A stretch of 10,128 bases of DNA from DASQDN01 sp035630195 (GTDB taxonomy: Bacteria; Acidobacteriota; Terriglobia; Bryobacterales; Bryobacteraceae): assembly GCA_035630195.1 (NCBI GenBank), contig DASQLD010000347.1:1-10128 (forward strand). Reading direction: 5' to 3'. The notes under the pieces were generated by a model, which was not told the origin of the DNA, searched no databases, and saw nothing but the letters and a program-made list of their open reading frames with translations. This document shows, piece after piece, positions 1-7,155 of this stretch. Both the position numbers and the translations under genes were made by a program. The stretch's first letter is position 1; each line of letters starts with the position of its first letter.

Positions 1-317
1 TACTTAGCGTTCATCGCTTGTCATGTCGGACAGTGTTTGAAGAGCGACACAACGCGAATTGCTCATATCGTGTTAGGATGCATGCACAAACGGAAGACAC
101 CTGTCATTGAAGATCTAATCAAACCCGCATCGAAGCCGAAATTCGCTGCGAAGGCCGCCTATCCGAATCGCAGGCCACTCTTCTCCCGCGTTGCCGTAAC
201 CGAGATCGCCAAGCCGAAGGCATTGTCGCGCCCTAGCGGCGCGTGAGACCGATGCGCCTGAGTGCCAGCAACTCGTTGCCAACTTCGTAAGCGACGAACC
301 CGACGAACTGCGAGGCG
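1..317. other. Left edge without an assignable gene
   Basis: No recognisable family is visible here. A plus-strand frame is open from an ATG at 37 to a stop at 244-246. A second plus-strand frame, open from about 200 to 414, has protein-like composition (it includes ECQQLVANFVSDEPDELRGA and then FASHNRERVQCRL) but has no ATG and overlaps the 3' end of the minus-strand PEP-CTERM gene. The two frames could be one frameshifted gene remnant whose break lies near 200-250. Nothing identifies the product, and I assign no function. Confidence 0.3.
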
Positions 318-1463
318 CTATTCTATCGTTCGCTTCGCACAATCGAGAGCGCGTTCAGTGCCGTCTCGCAACAATAGACGGGGTACCACGAGTAGAATCA
401 GGCCGACCGGCAAAAGAATGAGTGTAGATGGTTCAGGTATTTCGCCCACACTCTCGTTGCCTTTGGGTACGTTAATTACAGTTGGTGGTTTCTCGATGCC
501 CCGTGACATGCTCTGCTCAATGAATGGATCCAACGAGAGAGCCTCCCGAGTTAGGAAACCTTCTGAGTTGCTCATCGATGGACGGTACGGATTGACTTCA
601 CCGTTGGTGGGCGTGGTCGGGACTGGCTGCACTTGGCGAAGGTCTCGAAGGGGTTGCGCTCGCGACCCGCTTGCAGTGTGACTATCCTGAAATTGTATTG
701 GCATAGGTTCCTGCGGCTCCGTATCGACCATCTCTCCTAAGACCTTCTCGACCACGCTCGGCTCCTTCATCTCCCCATTTAAGTCGCTATAGTTAGAGTT
801 AGAAAGACGCGCGCCGAACTGGGAGCCACTGAAAGGAGTATTAGAACCGCTGGCCAAAAGTGGCGATTTCAAGGCACCACGGGACCGTGCCGTATAACTC
901 GCGTGAACCTTTCCGGAAGATCCGTGGGGAACTGAGACAGTATTGTCGAGTGAAGCGAGCCTCACAGGCTGTCCCAATTCTCCTTCTGTTGGTTCGAATG
1001 TCCGAAAGGGCGTGCTTCTCGATTCTGTCGGCTGCTGTGGTGTCTCAGATAACCGATTGCCGCATCGACTACGGACAAAATTGGTTCCGTCGCTTAGAAG
1101 AGCTTCGTCCTGAGGGACTGGGACCTTCTTGGAAGTCCAATAGATATGATTGTTCTTCCTGTACGAGACATACATGGATCTCCCATCACTCGCAACGGGG
1201 CGGAATGCGGCAATGTTGATGTCACGATAGTGTGTCCGGACGACTGGGTCAGTCACGATAGCCAATCTTGCCTCCTGCGCATTGTATAGTCCTGATCTAA
1301 CCACAGCATACGCATATTCCATGCGCGGTATCACAGCGGCACTGGACTTCGCTAAATGTTTTAACTTATGCACTGGTACACGAGTCTCTCGTGGACTCCA
1401 GGTGGACATGAAGATGGCGAGCAATACGCTTCCAAAGGTGAAATAGATGAGAATGCGTTTCAT
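318..1463 (-). CDS. PEP-CTERM sorting-domain protein, function unknown
   Basis: A 381-residue exported protein. Residues 1-22 form a signal peptide (MKRIL followed by a hydrophobic stretch). The C-terminus carries a PEP-CTERM sorting signal: the motif IPEPST at about 342-347, then a hydrophobic segment (LILLPVGLILLVV) and basic residues within PRLLLR. In this family the signal is recognised by an inner-membrane exosortase, and the protein is destined for the cell surface or exopolysaccharide matrix. The central region is not a domain I can name. It includes the block DEALLSDGTNFVRSRCGNR at about 118-136 and then a long, low-complexity Ser/Pro/Thr-rich stretch (roughly 140-335), which suggests a disordered linker. 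About 15 residues follow the basic cluster, a longer tail than usual for PEP-CTERM proteins, so the original stop may have been lost. The ATG at 1463 is chosen because the signal peptide starts directly there; the ribosome binding site is weak. Confidence 0.82.
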   Translation of the reverse strand: MKRILIYFTFGSVLLAIFMSTWSPRETRVPVHKLKHLAKSSAAVIPRMEYAYAVVRSGLYNAQEARLAIVTDPVVRTHYRDINIAAFRPVASDGRSMYVSYRKNNHIYWTSKKVPVPQDEALLSDGTNFVRSRCGNRLSETPQQPTESRSTPFRTFEPTEGELGQPVRLASLDNTVSVPHGSSGKVHASYTARSRGALKSPLLASGSNTPFSGSQFGARLSNSNYSDLNGEMKEPSVVEKVLGEMVDTEPQEPMPIQFQDSHTASGSRAQPLRDLRQVQPVPTTPTNGEVNPYRPSMSNSEGFLTREALSLDPFIEQSMSRGIEKPPTVINVPKGNESVGEIPEPSTLILLPVGLILLVVPRLLLRDGTERALDCAKRTIE

Positions 1464-1580
1464 TTCATTGCGGCCTGCGCTCGGATCGCATTGATACCTT
1501 GTAAGTAGTGCCGGAGAGTCCGAATTGTCTCACTATGGTTTAGGGCGCGACTAATCGCTCGCCTCAGCGCATTGATCCCT

Positions 1581-1930
1581 TTAAATCTTGAATCGTATCC
1601 ATAAACTTGATGGGGCTAACCCCGTGGAAGTCGTTATGTGATAACGGCGAGGCTGGCGCGCAATTAGAATCTCGCCAAACCCTCTAGTGCCGCCTGCGGG
1701 TCTTAGAACAATTAAATAGCTGTGTAGAATGCCAATTGCCGCTACGTCATGGCGAGAGTAAATGAATTCCGTCGTGTGATGAAGAATCAGGACCGCTGAC
1801 TCAGTGGCAGCAAATCGCTCGCAAGTGGCCTGTAATTTTCCCGCCAGAGACTCATACTCTTTGACGCCCTTGTTCGGGAGAAACCGGTAGGCAGCCTTCG
1901 TATTGGGCCAGTCCTGCCGTGGCCGCCGCC
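1581..1930 (-). pseudogene. Truncated IS4-family (Tn5/IS50-like) transposase relic
   Basis: Read on the minus strand, an open stretch ending at a TAA (1581-1583) matches the N-terminal part of Tn5/IS50-type IS4-family transposases. Recognisable blocks in order are DWPNTKAAYRFL, LAGKLQATCERFAATE, LILHHTTEFIYSR and TTSTGLAPSSLWIRFK. Intact relatives have close equivalents (D-W-A-x-T-K-A-A-Y-R-F, A-T-x-E-R-F-A-A-T and H-D-T-T-E-F, the last containing the first catalytic Asp). Here that Asp position reads His (HHTTEF), so the DDE triad is already broken. There is no start codon, and the C-terminal two thirds that should lie at lower coordinates are missing; the PEP-CTERM gene starts about 120 bp away. 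This is a dead fragment. The family is fairly certain, the subgroup less so. Confidence 0.72.
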
Positions 1931-2621
1931 ACTGCAGCAGTCGGTAACGGGGAGTTCAGAAGCGCCGTAAGATCTCTATACCTGAATGGGTTGACGGATT
2001 TGGTGCTTCAGTTCTGGCGGAGCGCTGTTGGAGACTGGGTAATTTTGGGAAGAAGGTTCTCATGTAGTCATAAACGTCCTTATGCAACACGAAGCTTGTC
2101 GCGTTGTTCTTTACTTTTGAACATCATCCGAGGAAGATTGGCTAACCGCGTCCGTACATACCGTGTTTCACGGCAGCGTCTGGTTCATGTAACATAAACG
2201 GTTACTGCAAGATGCACGGGTGAAAATCTCTGTTTCGGTGGATAACGTTTATCTGATTAGGGTTCCGACCGGGGATGAGCATAAGCAGGAGGGGTTGTAT
2301 CTCCACCGAAATCCGTTATGCCGGGCAGCGCTGATACGTCTGAACTCAGCCTTGAGCGTGCTCTCGTTCTGAGATTGATCCTGACATTTAGACGGCGGTT
2401 GTCTTCACAGAATGGAAACTGCTGACGCAGCTACTAAGGAATAGTTGTTGAGGGAACTCCGTTCTTTCCACCGGCCCTGACGCGAGAACCAACGGATGTT
2501 CTAACGTTTGTTCTGACTTCGTCAACGTCATCTGGCGTCATTGTGTAGATTTACTCGCTGCTCGAGGAATGGCGGCGCCTTGGGCGGAGGTCGTCATGGG
2601 CCGCTAGGCGTTCACAGGGTG
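1931..2621. other. Gene-poor stretch, no recognisable feature
   Basis: About 690 bases in which I see no convincing coding region on either strand. The longest open frame (plus, 1919-2197) is basic and has no recognisable motif. A short inverted repeat (TTTCGGTGGA at 2233-2242 and its complement at 2302-2311) is within chance expectation. The left end may hold decayed upstream sequence of the transposase relic at 1581-1930. Confidence 0.4.
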
Positions 2622-2805
2622 ATGCTCGAAATGGCCAAGGTTGAAAACAACAATCGGCGATCTCGAGGTGGAAGCGACGCGGATGAAGAAGATGCTTGCG
2701 GATTTTCAAGCTGCTCGAGAGAAGGCCTACCGAGAGAACATTCGTGACTTGTTGCTAACTCCAGCTAGTCAAGCTATCCCACCAGAGCGCCGTCGAACAG
2801 AATGA
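2622..2805 (+). pseudogene. Frameshifted coiled-coil-like protein fragment
   Basis: A plus-strand frame without its own start ends at TGA 2803-2805. It reads as a charged, helix-forming sequence (IGDLEVEATRMKKMLADF, then QAAREKAYRENIRDLLLTPA, then PPERRRTE). Just upstream in another frame is an ATG at 2622 followed by MLEMAKVE, which would join smoothly to it through a single-base indel in the AAC-rich run at about 2644-2653. The simplest reading is a small gene with one frameshift, about 60 codons long, predicted to be a coiled coil. I do not recognise the family. Its composition is far more protein-like than that of the surrounding bases, which is the main evidence that it was once coding. 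Confidence 0.4.
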
Positions 2806-2851
2806 CCATAGCGTTCACCTGCCAGCGAAGCTGAACGCTTCCGCATTCCGT

Positions 2852-3679
2852 TCATATCTCCATCACCAACGTGTTTGTGGTCGCTATATGATCGTCGGGA
2901 CACGATCGGAACGACTGCGGGTGGAAAGCCCAATTGCAATGTGTTTTCGAGGCCGCGATATGCACCGGATTGCCGCATACCGCGTTGAGACCAGAACGAA
3001 TGATATCGAAATAGCCTGGATTCTTCACCTTCACACCGTCCAGTAGATCAGCTACCGAAGCGGAACAAGGTTGTCGCGTCCCATGGTGCTCGATGAACGG
3101 TCCTATAGACTGGAACTCCATCCCGCACGTGCGGAGCAATCGCAGAAGCGCTGGCGCCATCACGGCAGTGAGATGCGTGATCCCATACTTAACGCTCAGT
3201 GTCGCAACGGCGAGCAGCAAGCCAAGGGTGATATGTGGCATTAATCTCTTTAGCTCAGATGGTCCCAGATCTCCGAAGTGAACATCAGGATATTCGGACT
3301 CCCCTGCCCGCCGTCGAAACGCCTTAGACACGGCGTACCGAGATACCTCGGCCGTCAGAGTTGGGGGCAAACCGGCCCGGGTATGCGCTGAAACGAACTC
3401 GGTGATAGGGAGCGAAGCTCCTGGCCGAGGAAGAATTAACCGGACACAGCCGCACACCATTCCACTGGAACGGTGTACTATTGCCGCGTGCACCGAATGA
3501 GAATCATACTCGTCCGTTTCTAGGCCGATGAAATGGTCGTTTGGATTCTCAAACGGGTGCTCTACGCAGTACACCTGATACCGCAAGCGGTAAACCTGCT
3601 CGAGGAGGTAAGATGTATCTGCAAGTGTGATGCTGAAGTAGCGGTTGTACACCTCAGCTTCTTTCATATCAAGTGCCAT
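2852..3679 (-). CDS. PEP-CTERM/exosortase system-associated acyltransferase
   Basis: The protein resembles the exosortase-associated putative acyltransferases (GNAT/autoinducer-synthase-like fold, known to me as TIGR03694, related to FeeM-type N-acyl amino acid synthases). Visible signatures, numbered from this ATG, are YRLRYQVYCVEHPFE at about 30-44, DEYDSHSVHAAIVH at about 56-69 and GCVRLILPRPG at about 77-87, followed by a segment ending in EVSRYAVSK, the block where these enzymes carry a conserved E-V-S-R. The family co-occurs with PEP-CTERM/exosortase loci; its substrate is not established. The length (275 residues) is normal. I chose the ATG at 3679-3677. A GTG at 3700 in the same frame would add seven residues, and neither start has a good ribosome binding site. 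A broken PEP-CTERM gene lies upstream on the same strand, which fits the assignment. It appears intact. Confidence 0.88.
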   Translation of the reverse strand: MALDMKEAEVYNRYFSITLADTSYLLEQVYRLRYQVYCVEHPFENPNDHFIGLETDEYDSHSVHAAIVHRSSGMVCGCVRLILPRPGASLPITEFVSAHTRAGLPPTLTAEVSRYAVSKAFRRRAGESEYPDVHFGDLGPSELKRLMPHITLGLLLAVATLSVKYGITHLTAVMAPALLRLLRTCGMEFQSIGPFIEHHGTRQPCSASVADLLDGVKVKNPGYFDIIRSGLNAVCGNPVHIAASKTHCNWAFHPQSFRSCPDDHIATTNTLVMEI

Positions 3680-3840
3680 AGATCCGAGATCGACAACCAC
3701 GGGGTGCTTGCCGCTGCGTCACGTCACCGATGATGAAACTAGAAGTCACTTAAAGAGCTTATGTTTTCGCTTTATGCCCGCTAATTCGAAGGGGTAGTCC
3801 AAGCGGCGTATGCTGAGCATGACGCCACTTAAGTTGCATG

Positions 3841-4362
3841 TTAATGCCGTGTACGCTGGCCGGCTATCTGGCAGCGAAAGCCGGGCATCGGTCTGGTATG
3901 CGAATGGAGTAGTAAGTTTCGACGCGAAAAATAGAGTCCTACAAGTGTAATGCCCACGAGCACGTAGGTCGCTGGCTCGGGAGTTTCCGCTTCAATTCGC
4001 CGAGTCGTCCACAAGCTGTAGTCCGACTGAACACCGGGCAAGACGCCAGGATTGGCATTGGGTAACACCTCATACAACGCGTAGTCGTTGCCAGCCTTGA
4101 CGGTAATTTAGGAAACTGTCACCTTTGGATCAATCACATCCCATGTGCCGCTGGCGTAAGTAGTCTTCTGAGTGGAAGTGCCGCCGTCCAGCTGGTCGTA
4201 AAAATACACGTCCACATCAGACCCCCTGAACGTCCGGATTGACGTTTCGATCTCAACGATGTTGTCATTGCTCTTTAGACGGTCAACAATTAGCAAAGAA
4301 GCGCTTGCTTCAAGGGCGCTAAACACAACACAGAGTACTGCACGCACTGCATTCTTGTACAT
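3841..4362 (-). pseudogene. PEP-CTERM protein gene interrupted by an in-frame TAA
   Basis: One minus-strand reading frame runs from the ATG at 4362 to a TAA at 3841-3843, interrupted only by a TAA at 4108-4110. Before the interruption there is a signal peptide (MYKNAVRAVLCVVFSALEAS, with likely cleavage near ASA at about 20-22) and a short extracellular-type region (FRGSDVDVYFYDQLDGGTST). After it, the frame continues as ITVKAGNDYALYEVLPNA and reaches a PEP-CTERM signal (TPEPATYVLVGITLVGLYFS, then RR). The two halves belong together, so a single nonsense change splits a protein of about 170 residues. The signal peptide and the sorting signal are now on different products, so the truncated protein cannot be sorted unless the stop is read through. 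About 23 residues follow the Arg pair, suggesting that the normal stop was also lost. A sequencing error at 4108-4110 cannot be excluded. Confidence 0.78.
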
Positions 4363-4675
4363 GTCACGAGACTAGTGTTCTGCGGTCAGATTTCTCTCAA
4401 ATGTCGAGTAGGAATAGATACTGACAACCCCGAAGAGTCGCGTTGTACCGAACCGAACACCACCATCGTCAGGCAGGACTCTCTCGACATCCGGTGGAAC
4501 TGGATCGTACGACCATTCTACGCAGCAGTTTACTCAATCCCGCGTCAGATTTGGATTTGTCGATCGTTGAATCCAAGTCAGAGTTCGTATTTCGCTCTAT
4601 TACGCCCACCGAGTGTTGTTGACTTTTAAGTTGTCCGGTTCCATTGACATAACAGGTGTCCGGTCAAATGTTTTA

Positions 4676-4878
4676 GGCGGCGCGAGCCGCCGGTTGTTCG
4701 CAGGCTGTCAAGCGCAGCTAAGGGGAGATTCACAAGGGCCCGCCTCTTGTGTGGGAAGCCGGCAGCATCGATTCATGTCAGCGCTTTTGGCTGGAGCGCA
4801 GCCGGCTCCGGGCGTGGGAGAAACCCACCCACGCCGGCTTTCCCGGATGGGAAACAGGAAAGTGGCGATCCACTTCCT
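4676..4878 (+). other. Dense hairpin cluster, candidate structured RNA
   Basis: Six short inverted repeats follow each other in about 200 bases: GGCGGC/GCCGCC closing a GCGA tetraloop (4676-4691); CACAAG/CTTGTG (4731-4751); GCGCT/AGCGC (4781-4799); GGCGTGGG/CCCACGCC, 8 bp with a 9-nt loop (4811-4835); TTTCCC/GGGAAA with a 4-nt loop (4839-4854); and AGGAAAGTGG/CCACTTCCT, 9 bp with one bulged A and a CGAT loop (4856-4878). The last three are almost contiguous. A GNRA loop appears in the first hairpin only when the plus strand is read, so I give that orientation. I recognise no known RNA family. A decayed mobile-element end or a chance GC-rich cluster are the alternatives. Confidence 0.35.
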
Positions 4879-4919
4879 TGCTGCCGCAGGCTGTTTTCTT
4901 CGCTTCTGATGGTCCATTA

Positions 4920-4965
4920 CTGCGTTTTCCAGGCTTGTCCTTCTGCGTTTTCCAGGCTTGTCTTT
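4920..4965 (+). repeat. 23-bp tandem duplication (two copies)
   Basis: Two adjacent 23-bp units at 4920-4942 and 4943-4965 share the first 20 bases exactly (CTGCGTTTTCCAGGCTTGTC) and differ at one of the last three (CTT versus TTT). This is a recent tandem duplication, probably by replication slippage, just downstream of the hairpin cluster. It falls outside any convincing gene. Confidence 0.9.
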
Positions 4966-5233
4966 CAGAGGACGCCCTTCGACATCGAGACCCCCCGTGT
5001 GTGGTCCCTAGCAGACTGAAACCGTTCTGTTCAGGTCTTCGCAGATCGTCACCGGACACTTGCCGAGCGCGCGCCGGAACGGTGTTTTGTCAAGTGCCAG
5101 TAGCGCGCACCGGTCGCCACTGTGTTGTCGTTGTCGACGGTCCGCTGCCTCTGGATCGAGAACACTCCATCCGGATCACGCCGGCTGCATTTGCGCAATG
5201 CTCTTCCCTTCTCGCGCTGGTTTAACGGATCCA

Positions 5234-5257
5234 GCCGGCGATATCCGGCCATTTTTT
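5234..5257 (+). terminator. Weak intrinsic-terminator-like hairpin
   Basis: A 5-bp GC-rich stem GCCGG/CCGGC (5234-5238 with 5245-5249, 6-nt loop) is followed after two bases by six T residues (5252-5257). The stem is short for a rho-independent terminator. It lies about 45 bp before the exported hydrolase gene and would insulate it from transcription coming from the hairpin-rich region. Confidence 0.3.
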
Positions 5258-5302
5258 GGGCGAAACAAACAACCATGACGTGTAATACTAACATCTGAGT
5301 GT

Positions 5303-6061
5303 ATGCCTGCTGTTTTGTTTACACGCCTGCTATTAATCGTCATTCTGGCCCTTAGATGGGACACGCCGTGTTTCGCAACGACGATCGTTGCCATAATAAC
5401 TCGTACACATCTCTTCATTGGTGCCGATAGCATGCTGACACTGCTAAATTCTAAGGGAGAACGACAAGTCGGGTCTATTTGCAAGGTTCACTCGGTGGGT
5501 TCTTGTTACTATGCCATAGCCGGCATCATCGCCATAAAAGACAAAAACATTGATTTCAATGAGATTGCGAAAAGTGCATGCCTAAGTCCAGGTTCTTTGA
5601 CCGAGAAGGCCACGTTCTACCAGGCGAAGGCGCTACCCGCCGCGAAGCGTCTATTCACCTACGATAAATCAATTCCGCTTATCAGAGGCAAAGGCATAGC
5701 TGTGCTTTTTGCAGCTCTAGAGAATGGTTTTCCAATGTTTGTATCCATCGAGTACAATCAGGATCGCGAGCGAAGGATAATTCCATCAAGACAAGAGGTA
5801 CGCGGCTCCGACCTATCTGGAACTTATGGAGGTGTGATCGTTTTGGGAACTCGTGAAGCTATCGATCGATACAGAATGGCAGCTCCTAAGACATTCCAAG
5901 CCGGAGACGCTGCCATCAAAGTCGCCCATTTGCTTAACTTAGAGGCCGTTAATGACCAAGCCAAACCAGTTAACCAACGCCTGGTCCGGGCTCCATTTTC
6001 GATCCTCGAGCTCTCAATTTGGGGAGCACGCTGGATAATGAATGGCCACTGCAGCGGCTAG
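5303..6061 (+). CDS. Exported proteasome/HslV-like Ntn-hydrolase family protein
   Basis: A 252-residue protein with a signal peptide (MPAVLFTRLLLIVILALR, then WDTPCFA) and a predicted signal peptidase I site after Cys23-Phe24-Ala25. The mature protein would begin Thr-Thr-Ile-Val-Ala-Ile and continue THLFIGADSM. Counted from Thr26 as 1, the Asp of GADS is position 17, exactly as in proteasome beta subunits and HslV (Thr1, Asp17, Lys33). A Lys-Val pair (Lys61) falls at mature position 36, close to the catalytic Lys33-Val, which implies a three-residue insertion. It is followed by CYYAIAGI, where proteasome subunits have their second strand and a Gly-rich turn. I infer an N-terminal-nucleophile fold in the periplasm, activated by signal peptidase rather than by autocatalytic propeptide removal. 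The substrate is unknown. The C-terminus (APFSILELSIWGARWIMNG) looks complete. The IS relic at about 6067 begins right after the stop. The start is the only ATG giving a signal peptide; the ribosome binding site is poor. Confidence 0.72.
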   Translation: MPAVLFTRLLLIVILALRWDTPCFATTIVAIITRTHLFIGADSMLTLLNSKGERQVGSICKVHSVGSCYYAIAGIIAIKDKNIDFNEIAKSACLSPGSLTEKATFYQAKALPAAKRLFTYDKSIPLIRGKGIAVLFAALENGFPMFVSIEYNQDRERRIIPSRQEVRGSDLSGTYGGVIVLGTREAIDRYRMAAPKTFQAGDAAIKVAHLLNLEAVNDQAKPVNQRLVRAPFSILELSIWGARWIMNGHCSG

Positions 6062-6066
6062 GATGG

Positions 6067-6900
6067 GTCTGCTTAGTTATAAGTATGCAGTCCGCGATTT
6101 CCAACGCGGCGGTAAGGACCGTAATGCGGATCGACACGCCCGTGGATTTTCAGCTGGACGGTAGTGTCGATGCTGTTCTGTGATCTTTAGGCGAAAGCCT
6201 GCGTGAGATAACCGGCGGTCTGGCCGCCTACGAAGGCAAGCTCCAATTTGGAGTGAAGGACCGAGCGATCCATGCTGAGCTACGCCAATAGGGGTTTGCA
6301 TCGACTCGACGGTGAGTCGGCTTTGTCCGTACAGCTTTAGACTGGCGAGCGAAGGCGGTATTAAGCTGCACCTGATTCTGCTCTACGGTGGGTGTCTGCC
6401 ACGGTACGCGATGATTATCGAGGGGCAAGAAAGCGACCTCAACGCGGTGCGTTCGATGAGCTTCGCCCGGTACTATGCTGGTATTTGACCGTGGCTACGC
6501 CGATTACGGCTGCTGGCTGTTGCTGACCAGGCAGAAACTGAACTTCGTCACCGGCTACACAACAATGCCAAGTGCGGCATCTTATGAGCTTACCTGTAGC
6601 TGGGGTGGCGCCGTGATCCGAGAAGAGTGATCCTTCTTACAAGCCGGCAAGAGATCGGACAGGATGCCCGTTTGCGCCGCATCGAGGTGTGAATGGAGGA
6701 TAAGCAGGACCCCCCGGGTGTTCGTTATCAACAAGTATGCTGCCCGCGCGCGGGGGCGCAACTGAAGCACCTTCGGGCAGGAGTCTGTGCAATCTGGCGC
6801 GCTGATCAGCAGAGCTCTTCGTCCATCGCTACCCGTTCGCCTGGCTCAATGCGCCTTTCCAACCTCCACCGGCTCTAGCACGCATTCATGGCGGACAGTC
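6067..6900 (+). pseudogene. Degenerate IS4-family transposase (DUF4372 type)
   Basis: Plus-strand fragments in all three frames align in order with an IS4-family transposase of the DUF4372 plus DDE type. Near 6087 is AVRDF...DRHARGFS; near 6155, WTVVSMLFCDL; near 6195, SLREITGGLAAYEGKL; near 6270, LSYAN; at 6300, IDSTV with the first catalytic Asp; near 6350, GGIKLHLILLYGGCLPRYAM and then IIEGQESDLNAVRSMSFA. A frameshift at about 6466-6480 is followed by VFDRGYADYGCWLLL (second Asp) and FVTGYTT. Near 6675, RRIEV is followed by TGA at 6690-6692 where relatives have Trp; then comes VFVINKYAAR near 6718. After an internal deletion the C-terminal block FAWLNAPFQPPP appears near 6835. There are at least five disruptions, so it is inactive and old. 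Terminal inverted repeats could not be identified. Confidence 0.8.
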
Positions 6901-7155
6901 AGGTGAACCTCAAGTTAGCGGGTCAGCGGGAACAGCAGCAACCAGGCAACACCTCCGACAGAGAAAGGCGATCCAACGCAAACCTGGACAGCCGTAACCG
7001 TCGGTGAATCAAATCGGAGCCACCAACCTGCTCGACTCCGTAGCACCCATTACATCAGCTATGTTCTAATGTTTTCGGCAGTGATGGCTGTTTCGGGAGG
7101 TTAATTGGAGAGCAGTGCTATACAACCCATTTGATATGATTACCTCGGCGATTAT
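6901..7155 (+). promoter_or_regulatory. Spacer with a possible extended -10 promoter for the 7156 gene
   Basis: No gene is visible between the IS relic and the gene at 7156. The bases TGCTATACA at 7116-7124 resemble an extended -10 element (TG, one base, then TATACA). Transcription would start near 7131, about 25 bases before the start codon. No clear -35 hexamer lies at the proper distance. The remaining sequence is probably decayed IS flank. Confidence 0.25.

Larger units (their letters stand above)
4363..5302. other. Long non-coding or decayed region between PEP-CTERM relic and exported hydrolase gene
   Basis: About 940 bases without a convincing protein. Overlapping open frames exist on both strands (for example plus 4749-5225), but they overlap one another, carry no recognisable motif and are rich in Cys, Ser and Arg, as expected from GC-rich non-coding DNA. 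The region holds a cluster of hairpins (4676-4878), a 23-bp tandem duplication (4920-4965) and a terminator-like hairpin (5234-5257), each listed separately. The stretch 4380-4660 shows nothing I can name. Confidence 0.5.

Noticed and set aside
991..1010. tRNA T-loop-like GGTTCGAAT
   Set aside because: No matching cloverleaf stems surround it, and it lies inside the PEP-CTERM coding sequence.
262..1219. Plus-strand open frames at 262-681 and 860-1219
   Set aside because: They are antisense to the PEP-CTERM gene, which has a signal peptide and a sorting signal; the plus-strand translations have no features.
2233..2311. 10-bp inverted repeat (TTTCGGTGGA and its complement) 59 bp apart
   Set aside because: A pair of this size within 80 bp is expected about once by chance in a window this long, and no associated feature was seen.
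3835..3853. Sigma-54-like sequence on the minus strand upstream of the acyltransferase (CGGCAT, then TGCAA)
   Set aside because: The GG-to-GC spacing is 9 instead of 10 and the -24 box has mismatches.
4749..5225. A 158-codon plus-strand open frame in the hairpin-rich region
   Set aside because: It overlaps equally long frames on both strands, has no recognisable motif and a Cys/Ser/Arg-rich composition, and runs through several hairpins and the 23-bp duplication.
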